Shown here one piece after another: positions 36,939 to 45,774 of a stretch of DNA of 64,000 bases. Source of the stretch: Rhizobium anhuiense (GTDB taxonomy: Bacteria > Pseudomonadota > Alphaproteobacteria > Rhizobiales > Rhizobiaceae); NCBI RefSeq assembly GCF_003985145.1, contig NZ_ML133523.1:62001-126000 (forward strand), written 5' to 3'. A program made the position numbers and the translations under genes. How positions within the stretch are numbered: the first letter of the stretch is position 1; every line of letters begins with the position of its first letter. Below the pieces are notes generated by a model. The model worked only from the letters and a program-made list of their open reading frames with translations. It ran no database searches and was not told the origin of the DNA.

Positions 36939-37826
36939 TCACTCCTCGCTTTCGCTGCGGCCGTAGGCCCAGTCCATATAAAGCTCGAGCGCCTTGCGGG
37001 TGAACGGGCCTTCCTGAAAATTGCGGTCGTCGAGGCGGGTGACGCCGACGACTTTGGAGTAGTTGCCGGTGGTGAAGATCTCGTCGGCTGCGAGGAAATC
37101 CTCGACGGAGAGCGCTGCTTCCACGACGTCGAAACCGGCCTGGCGCAGCAGGCCGATGACCCGCGCGCGGGTGATGCCGGCGAGGAAGGTGCGGTTGGCG
37201 GCCGGCGTCATCACCACGCCGTCGCGCACCATGAAGACGTTCGATGAGGCGGTTTCGACGACGTTGCCGTTCAGGTCGCGCACCAGCGCATTGTCGAAAC
37301 CGCGGCTGCGCGCCTCGGCGATCATGCGGCCGCTGTTCGGATAGAGCGAGCCGGTCTTCGCCTCGGTCATCGCCGTTTCCGGCGACGGGCGGCGATAGGG
37401 CGAAACGGTCAGGCTGGTGCCGCCATGGCCGCCCATCGGCGCTTCGAACAGGCAGAGCGCGAAGCGGGTCGATTCCGCATCGACGGAAACGACGCTGCCG
37501 GGCGAACCATGTTCGCCCCAATACATCGGCTTGATGTAGATCGCCGTGGCGCCATCGAATTTCGCAACGCCTTCCCAGGCGAGTGCGGCGATCTCCTCGG
37601 CCGACTTCACCGGCTTCAGGCCCATGGCCAGCGCCGAGCGGTTGATGCGCTGGCAGTGCAGGTCGAGATCCGGCGCGATACCATCGAACCAGCGGGCGCC
37701 GTCGAAGACCGTGGAACCCAGCCACATGGCATGCGAGGTCGGCCCGATCAGCGGCGGATTGCCGGGGAGCCATTCTCCATCGACATGGGTCCAGGTGGTT
37801 GAACGGGGTGATGTATCGACGGCCAT
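36939..37826 (-). CDS. class IV PLP aminotransferase (branched-chain aminotransferase type)
   Basis: 295 residues. TEAKTGSLYPNSGRMIAEA contains the PLP Lys and the conserved Tyr-x-Asn stretch, and VVETASSNVFMVRDG the Glu of the family. The C-terminal EIFTTGNYSKVVGVTRLDD ends the PLP-phosphate site. Similar proteins transfer the amino group between 2-oxoglutarate and branched-chain keto acids. Rhizobia carry several of this class, so a related substrate is possible. ATG 37826 with GGGAGGG upstream is the start. Confidence 0.85.
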   Translation of the reverse strand: MAVDTSPRSTTWTHVDGEWLPGNPPLIGPTSHAMWLGSTVFDGARWFDGIAPDLDLHCQRINRSALAMGLKPVKSAEEIAALAWEGVAKFDGATAIYIKPMYWGEHGSPGSVVSVDAESTRFALCLFEAPMGGHGGTSLTVSPYRRPSPETAMTEAKTGSLYPNSGRMIAEARSRGFDNALVRDLNGNVVETASSNVFMVRDGVVMTPAANRTFLAGITRARVIGLLRQAGFDVVEAALSVEDFLAADEIFTTGNYSKVVGVTRLDDRNFQEGPFTRKALELYMDWAYGRSESEE

Positions 37827-38075
37827 GCTGCCCTCCCTATAAAGCCGGCAAAGCAAAAACCTCCGCGGCAAGCCGGGTCAAGGACAAATCCCGCTCGGAA
37901 ACACGGAAGCAAGAAAATGCCGAAGGATGCGATCATGCCGCAATATTCGTGCGCAGCAACAGCGGCTTCATCGATGGGTGCATCAGCAAAAATGATGGAA
38001 TGGAATGTTGGAATGGTTGGCTGCAGCATGCGATGATGGGGTGCAACAGCGGATACGCAGCAAGGGAAGACGCCG

Positions 38076-39119
38076 ATGAAAGCCATGTTCTACGAAGCCT
38101 TCGAACAGGCGCCCGAAATCCGCACCCTGCCCGATCCGACGCCGACCGAGGACGGCGTTGTCATAGCGGTCGGCGCAAGCGGGCTCTGCCGCAGCGACTG
38201 GCACGGCTGGATGGGACACGATCCCGCTATCCGCCTGCCGCATGTGCCGGGACACGAGCTTGCCGGGCGCATCGTCGCCACCGGCCGCGGCGTGATGCGT
38301 TTCAAGGTCGGCGACCGGGTGACAGTGCCTTTCGTTTCCGGCTGCGGCCATTGCAGCGAATGCCATTCCGGCAACCAGCAGGTCTGCCCCAACCAGTTCC
38401 AGCCGGGCTTCACCCATTGGGGCTCCTTCGCCGAATATGTGGCGATCGATTATGCCGACACCAATCTGGTGCACCTGCCCGATACGATCGACGATGCGAC
38501 GGCCGCAAGCCTCGGCTGCCGCTTCGCCACCTCGTTTCGCGCCGTCGCCGACCAGGCCCGCACCGGGCCCGGCGAATGGATCGCCGTGCATGGCTGCGGC
38601 GGCGTCGGCCTGTCGGCGATCATGATCGCCACCGCCCTCGGGGCGAATGCGATCGGCATCGACATATCCGAGGAGAAGCTCGCCTTTGCGCGCGACTGCG
38701 GGGCGGTGGCGACGGTCAATGCAGCAGGCGTCGCCGACGTGGCGGAGGCGGTGCGCGAAATCACCAAGGGCGGCGCGCATGTCTCGATCGACGCGCTCGG
38801 CCATCCTGTCACCTGCTTCAACTCGATCAAGAACCTGCGCCGGCGCGGACGGCATGTGCAGGTGGGGCTGATGCTCGGTGAACAGGCGACACCGCAGATT
38901 CCAATGGCGCAGGTGATCGGCCACGAGCTGGAAATCTACGGTAGCCACGGCATGCAGGCCTGGCGTTACGACGCCATGCTGTCGATGCTTTCGGCCGGCA
39001 AGATCGCGCCGCAAAAACTGATCGGACGGCGGGTCAGCCTCGAAGAGGCCGTGCCGGCGCTGATGGCGCTCGACAAGGCTGAGGCCACCGGAATCAGCGT
39101 GATTACCCGGTTTTCATGA
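38076..39119 (+). CDS. zinc-dependent medium-chain alcohol dehydrogenase
   Basis: 347 residues. Catalytic zinc: Cys in [10 protein letters not shown] and His-Glu in VPGHELAGR. Structural zinc: [15 protein letters not shown] (C-x2-C-x2-C-x7-C). Nucleotide site: [13 protein letters not shown] and an acidic strand end in IGIDIS that favours NAD. It should oxidise an alcohol or reduce an aldehyde, substrate unknown. GGGAAG precedes the ATG. The aminotransferase is divergent, with 249 bp between; a short tandem GGAATG-rich stretch lies at 37998-38020. Confidence 0.9.
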   Translation: MKAMFYEAFEQAPEIRTLPDPTPTEDGVVIAVGASGLCRSDWHGWMGHDPAIRLPHVPGHELAGRIVATGRGVMRFKVGDRVTVPFVSGCGHCSECHSGNQQVCPNQFQPGFTHWGSFAEYVAIDYADTNLVHLPDTIDDATAASLGCRFATSFRAVADQARTGPGEWIAVHGCGGVGLSAIMIATALGANAIGIDISEEKLAFARDCGAVATVNAAGVADVAEAVREITKGGAHVSIDALGHPVTCFNSIKNLRRRGRHVQVGLMLGEQATPQIPMAQVIGHELEIYGSHGMQAWRYDAMLSMLSAGKIAPQKLIGRRVSLEEAVPALMALDKAEATGISVITRFS

Positions 39120-39186
39120 GGGAATTCCACCCTCCCCGCCCGTGACGAGCACCGGACTCAGGGAGGGCGGGACGAGCAACAAGACC

Positions 39187-40005
39187 CTATTGAGCTACGC
39201 CGATCGAGGCGAGAAAAGCTGATGAAGCCGGGATCTTCGACTTGTCCTTGATCTCGATGATGAGGCGCGGATTGCTGTCGAGCTTGGCAAGTGCCCTAAA
39301 GACGGCGTGCCAGTGGATCGAGCCTTCGCCGAGGCTCCAGTGGCGATCGGCGTATCCGTCGGCATCCTGCAGGTGGACATGCTGCAGGCGATTGCCGGCG
39401 GCCTTGACGTAGTAATCGACCGGCGGAGCACCGGTATAGCCATGGGCATAATGGGCGTGCCCGGTATCGATCGAGACGGCGACCGCGGGCGAGTGGAAGC
39501 TTTCGGCCAGCGCCACGCGAATATGCGGATCCTTATCCTCGATGTTCTCGATGACCATGGTGCAGCCGATATCCTCGGCGCGCCGGACGGCGTCGCGCAG
39601 GGTCATGTGCGTGCGCTCGACCAAGGCTTCGCGGGCGCCGGCATTGTCGTCGAGATTGTTGTAAGACCAGGAGGTGTAGGGGCTGTGGATGACCATATGG
39701 GTGGCGCCGATGGCGGCGCAGACATCGAGACCCTGCAGCAGGCGCCTTGTGACGATGGCGCGGATATCGGGATCTTCCGAGGCGATGGTGAAGCCCCAGA
39801 ACGGGCCGTGAATGCCGAGGCGGCCGCTGTGGCCGTCGAGAAGCCGCCTGGTGCGGGCGGCAAGCGGCGCCCAGTCGCCGTTGAGAACCTCGGCATCGAT
39901 GAAGCTCTGCAATTCGAGATCGCGGGATTTTTCGAAAAGCCAGTCGCGGTGAAGCTCGACTTCATCGAGCGTCATGGCGGCGCCGACGACGGGAAGAGAA
40001 GACAT
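39187..40005 (-). CDS. sugar phosphate isomerase/epimerase family TIM-barrel protein
   Basis: 272 residues. The AP-endonuclease family 2-like pattern is visible: GIHGPFWGF, THMVIHSPYTSWSY, MVIENIEDKDP (metal Glu), VSIDTGHAHYAHG (Asp and His) and QHVHLQDADGYADRHWSLGEGSIHW (His and Glu). Such proteins isomerise or epimerise sugars or myo-inositol derivatives with a metal. It stands alone, so the substrate is open. The start is clear (MSSLPVVG). Confidence 0.85.
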   Translation of the reverse strand: MSSLPVVGAAMTLDEVELHRDWLFEKSRDLELQSFIDAEVLNGDWAPLAARTRRLLDGHSGRLGIHGPFWGFTIASEDPDIRAIVTRRLLQGLDVCAAIGATHMVIHSPYTSWSYNNLDDNAGAREALVERTHMTLRDAVRRAEDIGCTMVIENIEDKDPHIRVALAESFHSPAVAVSIDTGHAHYAHGYTGAPPVDYYVKAAGNRLQHVHLQDADGYADRHWSLGEGSIHWHAVFRALAKLDSNPRLIIEIKDKSKIPASSAFLASIGVAQ

Positions 40006-40221
40006 GGATGCGCTCCATCAATTGGAATGATCAATGTGAAAATGGAAGAACTGTCAAGAACGGCCGCCGCGTTCTATGCGCCCCTTCTGTGTCGGCGGTA
40101 TTACAGACAGGCAGACTCGAAACCCTCCGGCTTCAGTCATTTCCGCACAGCTGGTGCGGCATTTTCGGGCCTTGCGGAAACGACCCGCCGTACCGATATC
40201 AGCGCCGACTACTCGTGATGG
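40006..40221. other. non-coding part before the stem-loop element
   Basis: Upstream region of the epimerase gene (minus strand) with no convincing gene. A GCGGAAACGACC-rich stretch and short inverted repeats occur, but nothing is recognisable. The open frame 40008-40463 crosses both this and the repeat element and has no protein features. Confidence 0.4.
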
Positions 40222-40324
40222 CTAGAGCGGTTCAGCTTTTAACGGAAGCGCAGAACCGCTCTATCCTTTTGTTTTTGCGCAATTCCGGACGGAAAACCGG
40301 TTCGCACTTTTCCTGGAATTGCTC
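40222..40324. repeat. rhizobial intergenic stem-loop element, copy B
   Basis: AGAGCGGTTC ... GAACCGCTCT forms a perfect 10-base stem (with a 19-base loop), and CAATTCC ... GGAATTG a second stem. It aligns with copy A at 25433-25534 along its whole length. Copies of this kind are scattered between genes in rhizobial chromosomes, from memory. From 40325 to 40508 nothing else is recognised. Confidence 0.75.
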
Positions 40325-40508
40325 CAGGCGCACGAGCTGCACTGAACTCTCGGCAACGGAGCCGTACGTTCATCGCTTCGGCGACCGAAGCGCCGCGTTG
40401 AAGGCGCTTGGCAATGTTGCCCCAGACAACAGTGTGGTTGTCAAAAGCGGCGTAGAGGTTTAACGGCTGCGCCCGCAAGAAAAAGCCCTGGAAGAAAAAG
40501 AAAGAGAC

Positions 40509-40976
40509 ATGATGTCCAACTCATTTGTGAAAATGCATGGCAGTGACGAGGCGAAGCGGTTTTTCGTTCTCGGCGACCGGGTCGAGCGGCGGCTTAGAAT
40601 CAGCGGAACCTGGCTGAATATCTTCGACGTCACTGTGCCATCAGGCAGCCGGACGCCGAAACATGCGCATGCGAGCCCTGAAGTGTTCCGCATCCGCGAG
40701 GGACGTCTGACGATCTGGCGCCTGAGCGACAGCGGCCCGGAAGAGATCGAGGCCAGTGCCGGCGACATCGTCACCATCCCGCCCTTCATGGTGCATGGCT
40801 ATGCCAACCGCGGAACCGTCCCGGTGGTGTTTTCCGCGATCGTTGATCGTGAGATGGCCGAGTTCATCGAAGCGGAGGGCGCGACCGAACCCCCGAAGGC
40901 CAGCCCTTCGACTGAGACCATCGCCCGCATGACGGCCGCCGCCAATGCTTACGGGATTACGATCCTGGCGGCGTGA
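40509..40976 (+). CDS. cupin domain protein
   Basis: 155 residues with a single small beta-barrel. GSRTPKHAHASPEVFRIREGRLTIW is cupin motif 1 (two His and a Glu for metal), and GDIVTIPPFMVHGYANRG is motif 2 (final His). Roles range from isomerase and dioxygenase to ligand sensing. An A-rich leader with AAGAAAGAG precedes the ATG. The neighbour on the other strand is an AraC regulator (convergent, 5 bp between the stops). Confidence 0.82.
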   Translation: MMSNSFVKMHGSDEAKRFFVLGDRVERRLRISGTWLNIFDVTVPSGSRTPKHAHASPEVFRIREGRLTIWRLSDSGPEEIEASAGDIVTIPPFMVHGYANRGTVPVVFSAIVDREMAEFIEAEGATEPPKASPSTETIARMTAAANAYGITILAA

Positions 40977-40981
40977 TGGAT

Positions 40982-42028
40982 CTAATGCACGGAGACGCCG
41001 GCAATCACCCGGCGTCCGAGGTGTCCCAGGTTGCGTTCCCGCCACTGGTTGGGCGTCACGCCTTCCCAATCCCGAAAAGCGCGATAGAAGGAGCTTGTAT
41101 CCTGATAGCCGAGCAGGCACGCGACCTCGTCAATCCCGGCTGAGGGATCGGAGAGCAATTGCCTCCCCAATTCCTGACGTGCTTCGACGAGCAACTCCCG
41201 GAAGGTCGAGCCCTCATCGGTGATCCGGCGCTGCAGTGTGCGCTCACTCATGCCCAGGTCGAAGGCCACATCGGACAGTTCCGGCCGGCCGCTCGCCAGG
41301 CTTCTCTTCAGAACGATCTTGACCTGCTCGCGGATTGCACTGCGCGCCTGGATTTCGCCAAGTGCTGAGGCAAGGGCGGGCGTGAGGAGTTCGAGCAGTT
41401 CCGGATTGTGCCCGAGGAAAGGCCGGCCGAGATCGGCGGATTTGAGAATCAGGGCGTTGCGGGATTGTCCATAGCGGATGGGGCATCCAAAATAGGATCG
41501 ATGCGCGTCGCGCTGCGGACCGGCGCGCTGGAATTCCACGCGAACCGGCGTCAGCCTTTGCCCGGTACCGCGCCGGCCGAGTTCGACCAGCGTGGCGAAG
41601 TCTACATCGACGGCGACTGCCGGCTCCGGTTCGGTGGCGTAGAGCCACTCGACCTTGATCGTGCATTCCCCGCTTTGCTCGGAAAAGTGCAATTGCTCCG
41701 GGGTGCAAAGCCGCTTGAACCGGGCTAATCGCGACAACCCGTCCCGATAGTCGCGGGCATGGAAGGCCGCGAGGCTGGAGGGCGGGTGCACGGCGGTTTC
41801 CGCCGATTCAACCAGTTTGATCCCGAGGCCCGGATCCGCCGTCAGTTCCTCCAGCGCCCGCCAGAGGGCGAAGAACTGCGCCGTGCTGACCAGACCCTGG
41901 CCATTCAGGTGCAAAGTCGCCGGCAGGCGCGCCTGCCGCAGCAGCGCCGCGGGCGGCACACCGATATGCTCGACCGCGAGCCAGAAAGCCCGCGGTATCT
42001 TGCACCGATCTGCCGGCGCTCCACTCAT
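40982..42028 (-). CDS. AraC family transcriptional regulator with arabinose-binding-like N-domain
   Basis: 348 residues. The N-domain (FWLAVEHIGVPPAALLRQARLP...) is the OruR/ArgR-like type often called Arabinose_bd. The C-terminal double HTH reads SDVAFDLGMSERTLQRRITDEGSTFRELLVEARQELG and IDEVACLLGYQDTSSFYRAFRDWEGVTPNQWRE. It starts 11 bp after the SDR stop, so the two form an operon, and it may regulate the SDR gene. The frame extends 130 codons further upstream only through the SDR gene. Confidence 0.9.
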   Translation of the reverse strand: MSGAPADRCKIPRAFWLAVEHIGVPPAALLRQARLPATLHLNGQGLVSTAQFFALWRALEELTADPGLGIKLVESAETAVHPPSSLAAFHARDYRDGLSRLARFKRLCTPEQLHFSEQSGECTIKVEWLYATEPEPAVAVDVDFATLVELGRRGTGQRLTPVRVEFQRAGPQRDAHRSYFGCPIRYGQSRNALILKSADLGRPFLGHNPELLELLTPALASALGEIQARSAIREQVKIVLKRSLASGRPELSDVAFDLGMSERTLQRRITDEGSTFRELLVEARQELGRQLLSDPSAGIDEVACLLGYQDTSSFYRAFRDWEGVTPNQWRERNLGHLGRRVIAGVSVH

Positions 42029-42039
42029 GGCTGCCTCCC

Positions 42040-42864
42040 CTATCGCATCTGGCTCATGATCACGCGGTCGAATATGCGATCGCCGAACCAGTTGCGAATC
42101 ATGATCATCGGCTTCGCATACTTGCCGGCGACGTAGCGCGTGCGCGGTTTTTTCGCTTTGACCGCCTTGGAGACGATGTCGGCGATCACATCGGGATCGG
42201 TGCCGCGGCCATGGCCGTAAGCTTCGCGCGTCGACTTGGCAACCGCCTGCGTCACCTCGGCATAGGGCCCCTTCCCCGAACGCTTGATGAGTCCGTCGGC
42301 AACGACGTCGCCAAATCCCGTTTCGATCAGGCCGGGTTCGACAATCACGACTCGGATCCCGAACGGGGCAAGCTCCAGCCGCAGGCAGTCCGACCAACCT
42401 TCCAGCGCATGTTTGGTGGCGTGGTACCAAGCGCCGAGCAGAGTGTAAATCTTGCCGCCCATGGAGGTGATGTTGACGATCGTGCCGGCGCCCTTCCCAC
42501 GCATCGCTGGAAGCAGAAGCTGCGTCAGCCGCGCCAGGCCGAACACATTCACCTCGAACTGGTAGCGGGCCTCGTCGATACCGATCTCCTCAACCGGACC
42601 GTAGAGCCCGAAGCCGGCATTGTTGACCAGCACGTCGATAGTGCCGACTTCCGCCAGAATCGTTTCAACAGCGGCTTTGATCTCACCTTCCCTCGATATG
42701 TCCATGCGCAAGGGCGTAGCGCCGAGCCGTACAAGGTCTTCCATCTTCTCGACCTGGCGGGCGGCGACGTAGACCCTGTAGCCATCGACGAGCAGACGCT
42801 TGGCGATCGCCTTGCCCATCCCGGAGGATGCGCCTGTAACGAGTGCGGTTTTCTTGTCAATCAT
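42040..42864 (-). CDS. short-chain dehydrogenase/reductase
   Basis: 274 residues. NAD(P) site TGASSGMGKAIA; conserved NNAG in VLVNNAGFGLYG; catalytic Ser region ITSMGG and the YxxxK as WYHATKHA. The following VVIVEPGLIETGFG fits the classical SDR group that acts on hydrophobic alcohols. It is the first gene of the SDR-AraC transcript. Start 42864 has AGAGAGG upstream; the ATG 27 bases earlier is less well placed. Confidence 0.9.
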   Translation of the reverse strand: MIDKKTALVTGASSGMGKAIAKRLLVDGYRVYVAARQVEKMEDLVRLGATPLRMDISREGEIKAAVETILAEVGTIDVLVNNAGFGLYGPVEEIGIDEARYQFEVNVFGLARLTQLLLPAMRGKGAGTIVNITSMGGKIYTLLGAWYHATKHALEGWSDCLRLELAPFGIRVVIVEPGLIETGFGDVVADGLIKRSGKGPYAEVTQAVAKSTREAYGHGRGTDPDVIADIVSKAVKAKKPRTRYVAGKYAKPMIMIRNWFGDRIFDRVIMSQMR

Positions 42865-43546
42865 CTCGACCTCTCTTTGTGATGAGATCATCTAGGGCTC
42901 GTTTGGCCCCCGATCACTGACGAGAGATGCCAAGGCACTTGCATAATACGCCAAAGCGGTTGTTCCTCCATCGCTGTAGAAACACGAAAATTCCCCTGAA
43001 ATTCTCAACCGGAACGCGGCGCTGCCGCTATTTTCAAAACTGTCATATCAAGACGCTATAAGGATTTTCGTCCGGCGCCTCTTGCGCCGGAATCGTTTCA
43101 CCGCCAAAATTGCGCCATGCCTGACAGCGACCCATCCAGTACAAGCTCCGCCCGTTCCAACCGGGATCTCCCGGCCGAGGACGCTGGCGACCACTGTAGA
43201 TGGCGCGATGACCTCCTCCTTGCCCTGGGCACCTCAGGCTCCCGCAGCGAGCAGCCGCTTTCCACATCATCGAGCATGACGGGCGGCCGCATGCCGGCCC
43301 GCTTTTCCCGACGACCTATGACTTCCACTTCACAAGGAGCGGTCCCTCATGACGACGACCGCTTATGGTCGCTGATGTCTTTCGACTGGATTCGGCCCTT
43401 TCCCCATGGGTCGGGGTTGCCACTCACCGAATTCTGAAAACGGATGGAACCTACACCGATGTAACACGATGATGGAAAGACGACAGGTGATGCGTCTATA
43501 GTAGCGTCCCTTCGAATACCTCGCCGCTTCGCCTGATGAATGCGGT
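42865..43546. other. 680-bp region without a recognisable gene
   Basis: Several short frames occur on both strands (for example 43117-43437) but none has a recognisable motif, a convincing Shine-Dalgarno or stable codon bias. An 8-base hairpin TCCGGCGC-CTCTT-GCGCCGGA lies at 43072-43092. The first part may hold the SDR promoter, the last 100 bases the CNNM gene promoter. It could be a decayed gene. Confidence 0.4.
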
Positions 43547-44848
43547 ATGACAACCTCAACGAATAGGGTCCCTGTGTTTCTGGAAATTGGAATTGTGGCA
43601 TTTCTCACCATCCTGAATGGTGTGCTCGCCATGTCGGAGCTGGCCGTTGTGTCTTCGCGAACGGCCCGCCTAAAGGTTCTCTCCGACAATGGGAGCAAGG
43701 GTGCCGCTCAAGCGATCAAACTCGCTGAAAACCCCGGACGTTTTCTCTCCACGGTGCAGATCGGCATCACGCTGGTCGGTGTTCTCTCGGGCGCTTTCTC
43801 AGGGGCCACGCTCGGGGGGCGCCTGAGCGGATGGCTGGAAGAACAAGGGTTGTCATCGACGGCCGCTGATGCCATCGGCGTCGGTTCGGTCGTCGTCGCG
43901 ATCACATATCTTTCCTTGATCATCGGCGAACTTGTTCCAAAGCAGATCGCATTGCGAGAACCCGAAGCGGTTGCGGCAAAGGTCGCACCCGCCATGGCGG
44001 TGCTTTCAAAAATTGCGTTGCCCCTCGTGTGGCTTCTGAACGCCTCCGGAAATCTGGTGCTGAAGCTCTTGGGCCAGTCGGGAAAAGGCGGCGACAATGT
44101 CTCCGACGCAGAGATCAAAACCGTACTGGCCGAGGCGCAGTCGGCTGGCGTGATTGAAAGCGAAGAGTCTGCGATGATATCAGGCGTCATGCGGCTGGCG
44201 GACCGCACCGCCCGAGCGCTTATGACGCCCCGGCGAGACGTCGAAATCATTGATATTGACGACAGCCTCGAGGAAATTCGGACCCAGCTGCACAGGACGA
44301 AACGGTCGCGGTTGCCCGTTCGAAAAGGCAGTTCGGACGAGGTGATTGGCATTCTTCCGGTCAAGGACTTCTACGACTCGATGTCCGAACACGGCAGCGC
44401 CGATATCAAGGCTCTGACACACGATGTCCCGGTGGTTTCAGACCTTTCAACGGCCATCAACGTTATTGAGGCAATCCGGAAATCGCCCGTTCACATGGTG
44501 CTGGTTTTCGACGAGTACGGCCATTTCGAGGGAGTTGTTTCGTCAGGCGACATTCTGGAAGCGATCATGGGGGCTCTCCAGGAGGGACCTGTCGATGAAC
44601 AGGCCATCGCTCGTCGAGACGACGGTTCCTATCTCGTGTCGGGCTGGACGCCGATTGACGAGTTCGCTGAATTCCTAAACCTCAAGCTCGATGACGATCT
44701 GGAATATCAGACTGTGGCCGGTCTGGTGCTGGAAGAGCTGAAACATCTGCCGGAACTGGGCGAGAGCTTCACGAGAGATGGATGGCGCTTCGAAGTCGTC
44801 GATCTCGACGGAAGGCGCGTGGACAAGATACTTGTGTCGGCTGAATGA
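43547..44848 (+). CDS. CNNM/CorC-type transporter-associated protein (hemolysin family)
   Basis: 433 residues. An N-terminal DUF21/CNNM membrane domain of about four helices ([28 protein letters not shown], then [19 protein letters not shown]) precedes a CBS-domain pair ([40 protein letters not shown]) and a CorC_HlyC transporter-associated domain at the C-terminus ([19 protein letters not shown]). Relatives are Mg2+/Co2+ exporters; the hemolysin name is historical. ATG 43547 lacks a strong Shine-Dalgarno. The tam gene follows in 43 bp. Confidence 0.87.
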   Translation: MTTSTNRVPVFLEIGIVAFLTILNGVLAMSELAVVSSRTARLKVLSDNGSKGAAQAIKLAENPGRFLSTVQIGITLVGVLSGAFSGATLGGRLSGWLEEQGLSSTAADAIGVGSVVVAITYLSLIIGELVPKQIALREPEAVAAKVAPAMAVLSKIALPLVWLLNASGNLVLKLLGQSGKGGDNVSDAEIKTVLAEAQSAGVIESEESAMISGVMRLADRTARALMTPRRDVEIIDIDDSLEEIRTQLHRTKRSRLPVRKGSSDEVIGILPVKDFYDSMSEHGSADIKALTHDVPVVSDLSTAINVIEAIRKSPVHMVLVFDEYGHFEGVVSSGDILEAIMGALQEGPVDEQAIARRDDGSYLVSGWTPIDEFAEFLNLKLDDDLEYQTVAGLVLEELKHLPELGESFTRDGWRFEVVDLDGRRVDKILVSAE

Positions 44849-44891
44849 AGGTCGGCAGGCGCCTTACACAGATACAGCAGGAGTGAACGCC

Positions 44892-45662
44892 ATGGCATGG
44901 TCCGCCCATCAATATGTGAAATTCGAGGACGAGCGCACGCGACCGGCGCGTGACCTTCTGGCGCAGGTGCCGCTGCAAAGCCTTCGCCACGCCGTCGATC
45001 TCGGCTGCGGACCCGGCAATTCCACCGAACTGATCATCGAGCGTTACGGAGCGTCCGGCGTCTCCGGCCTCGACAGCGACATGAACATGCTGGAGGCGGC
45101 CCGCAAGCGGCTTCCAGGCACTGATTTCGTCGAGGCCGATCTCGGCAGCTGGCAGCCCACGGAACCGGCCGACCTGCTGTTTGCCAATGCCGTCTTCCAA
45201 TGGCTGCCCGATCATATCGACATTTTCGACCGGCTGATGGACGGGCTTTCCGCAGGCGGCGTGCTCGCCGTACAGATGCCCGACAATCTCGGCGAACCCT
45301 CGCATCTGGCGATGGAGGAAACGGCGCATGCCGGCCCATGGAAGGCCGCCTTCGAGGCGAAGAGCGTCCGCCGAAAGGCGCTGCCGCCGCCCTCCGCCTA
45401 TTACGACAGGCTGATCGGCAAAGCCTCGCGCGTCGATATCTGGCACACCATCTACAATCACCCGATGGCCGATGCGGCCGCGATCGTCGAATGGGTGAAG
45501 GGAACCGGGTTGATGCCCTATCTCGCCCATGCCGGCGAGCAGCATCGCAAGGCCTTCCTGGCCGACTACCTCAAGCGGGTGGAACAGGCCTATCCCAAGC
45601 TTTCGGATGGCCGGGTGCTGCTCAGGTTTCCGAGGATTTTCATGGTGGCGGTCAAAGCGTAA
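44892..45662 (+). CDS. tam: trans-aconitate 2-methyltransferase
   Basis: 256 residues, the standard length. [16 protein letters not shown] is SAM motif I, and [23 protein letters not shown] is the diagnostic start of the Tam family. It methylates trans-aconitate, a spontaneous by-product that inhibits aconitase. ATG 44892 with AGGAG 8 bases upstream is chosen; the frame extends 38 codons into the previous gene. The zwf gene begins 112 bp downstream. Confidence 0.92.
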   Translation: MAWSAHQYVKFEDERTRPARDLLAQVPLQSLRHAVDLGCGPGNSTELIIERYGASGVSGLDSDMNMLEAARKRLPGTDFVEADLGSWQPTEPADLLFANAVFQWLPDHIDIFDRLMDGLSAGGVLAVQMPDNLGEPSHLAMEETAHAGPWKAAFEAKSVRRKALPPPSAYYDRLIGKASRVDIWHTIYNHPMADAAAIVEWVKGTGLMPYLAHAGEQHRKAFLADYLKRVEQAYPKLSDGRVLLRFPRIFMVAVKA

Positions 45663-45774
45663 CCGACCTCGGGCGCACGCCAGAGGATGTCAAATGCCTG
45701 TTACCCCTCGCCGCCTATGTTGCGGCGAAACCGGCACGCATTATAGTCGGCCGCAAATTGCAAGGAGATGACAC

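Noticed and set aside
40008..40463. 151-codon frame before the cupin gene
   Set aside because: It passes through the intergenic stem-loop element and has no recognisable protein sequence.
43117..43437. 106-codon frame in the 680-bp gap
   Set aside because: Ser/Pro/Arg-rich with no motif and no Shine-Dalgarno.
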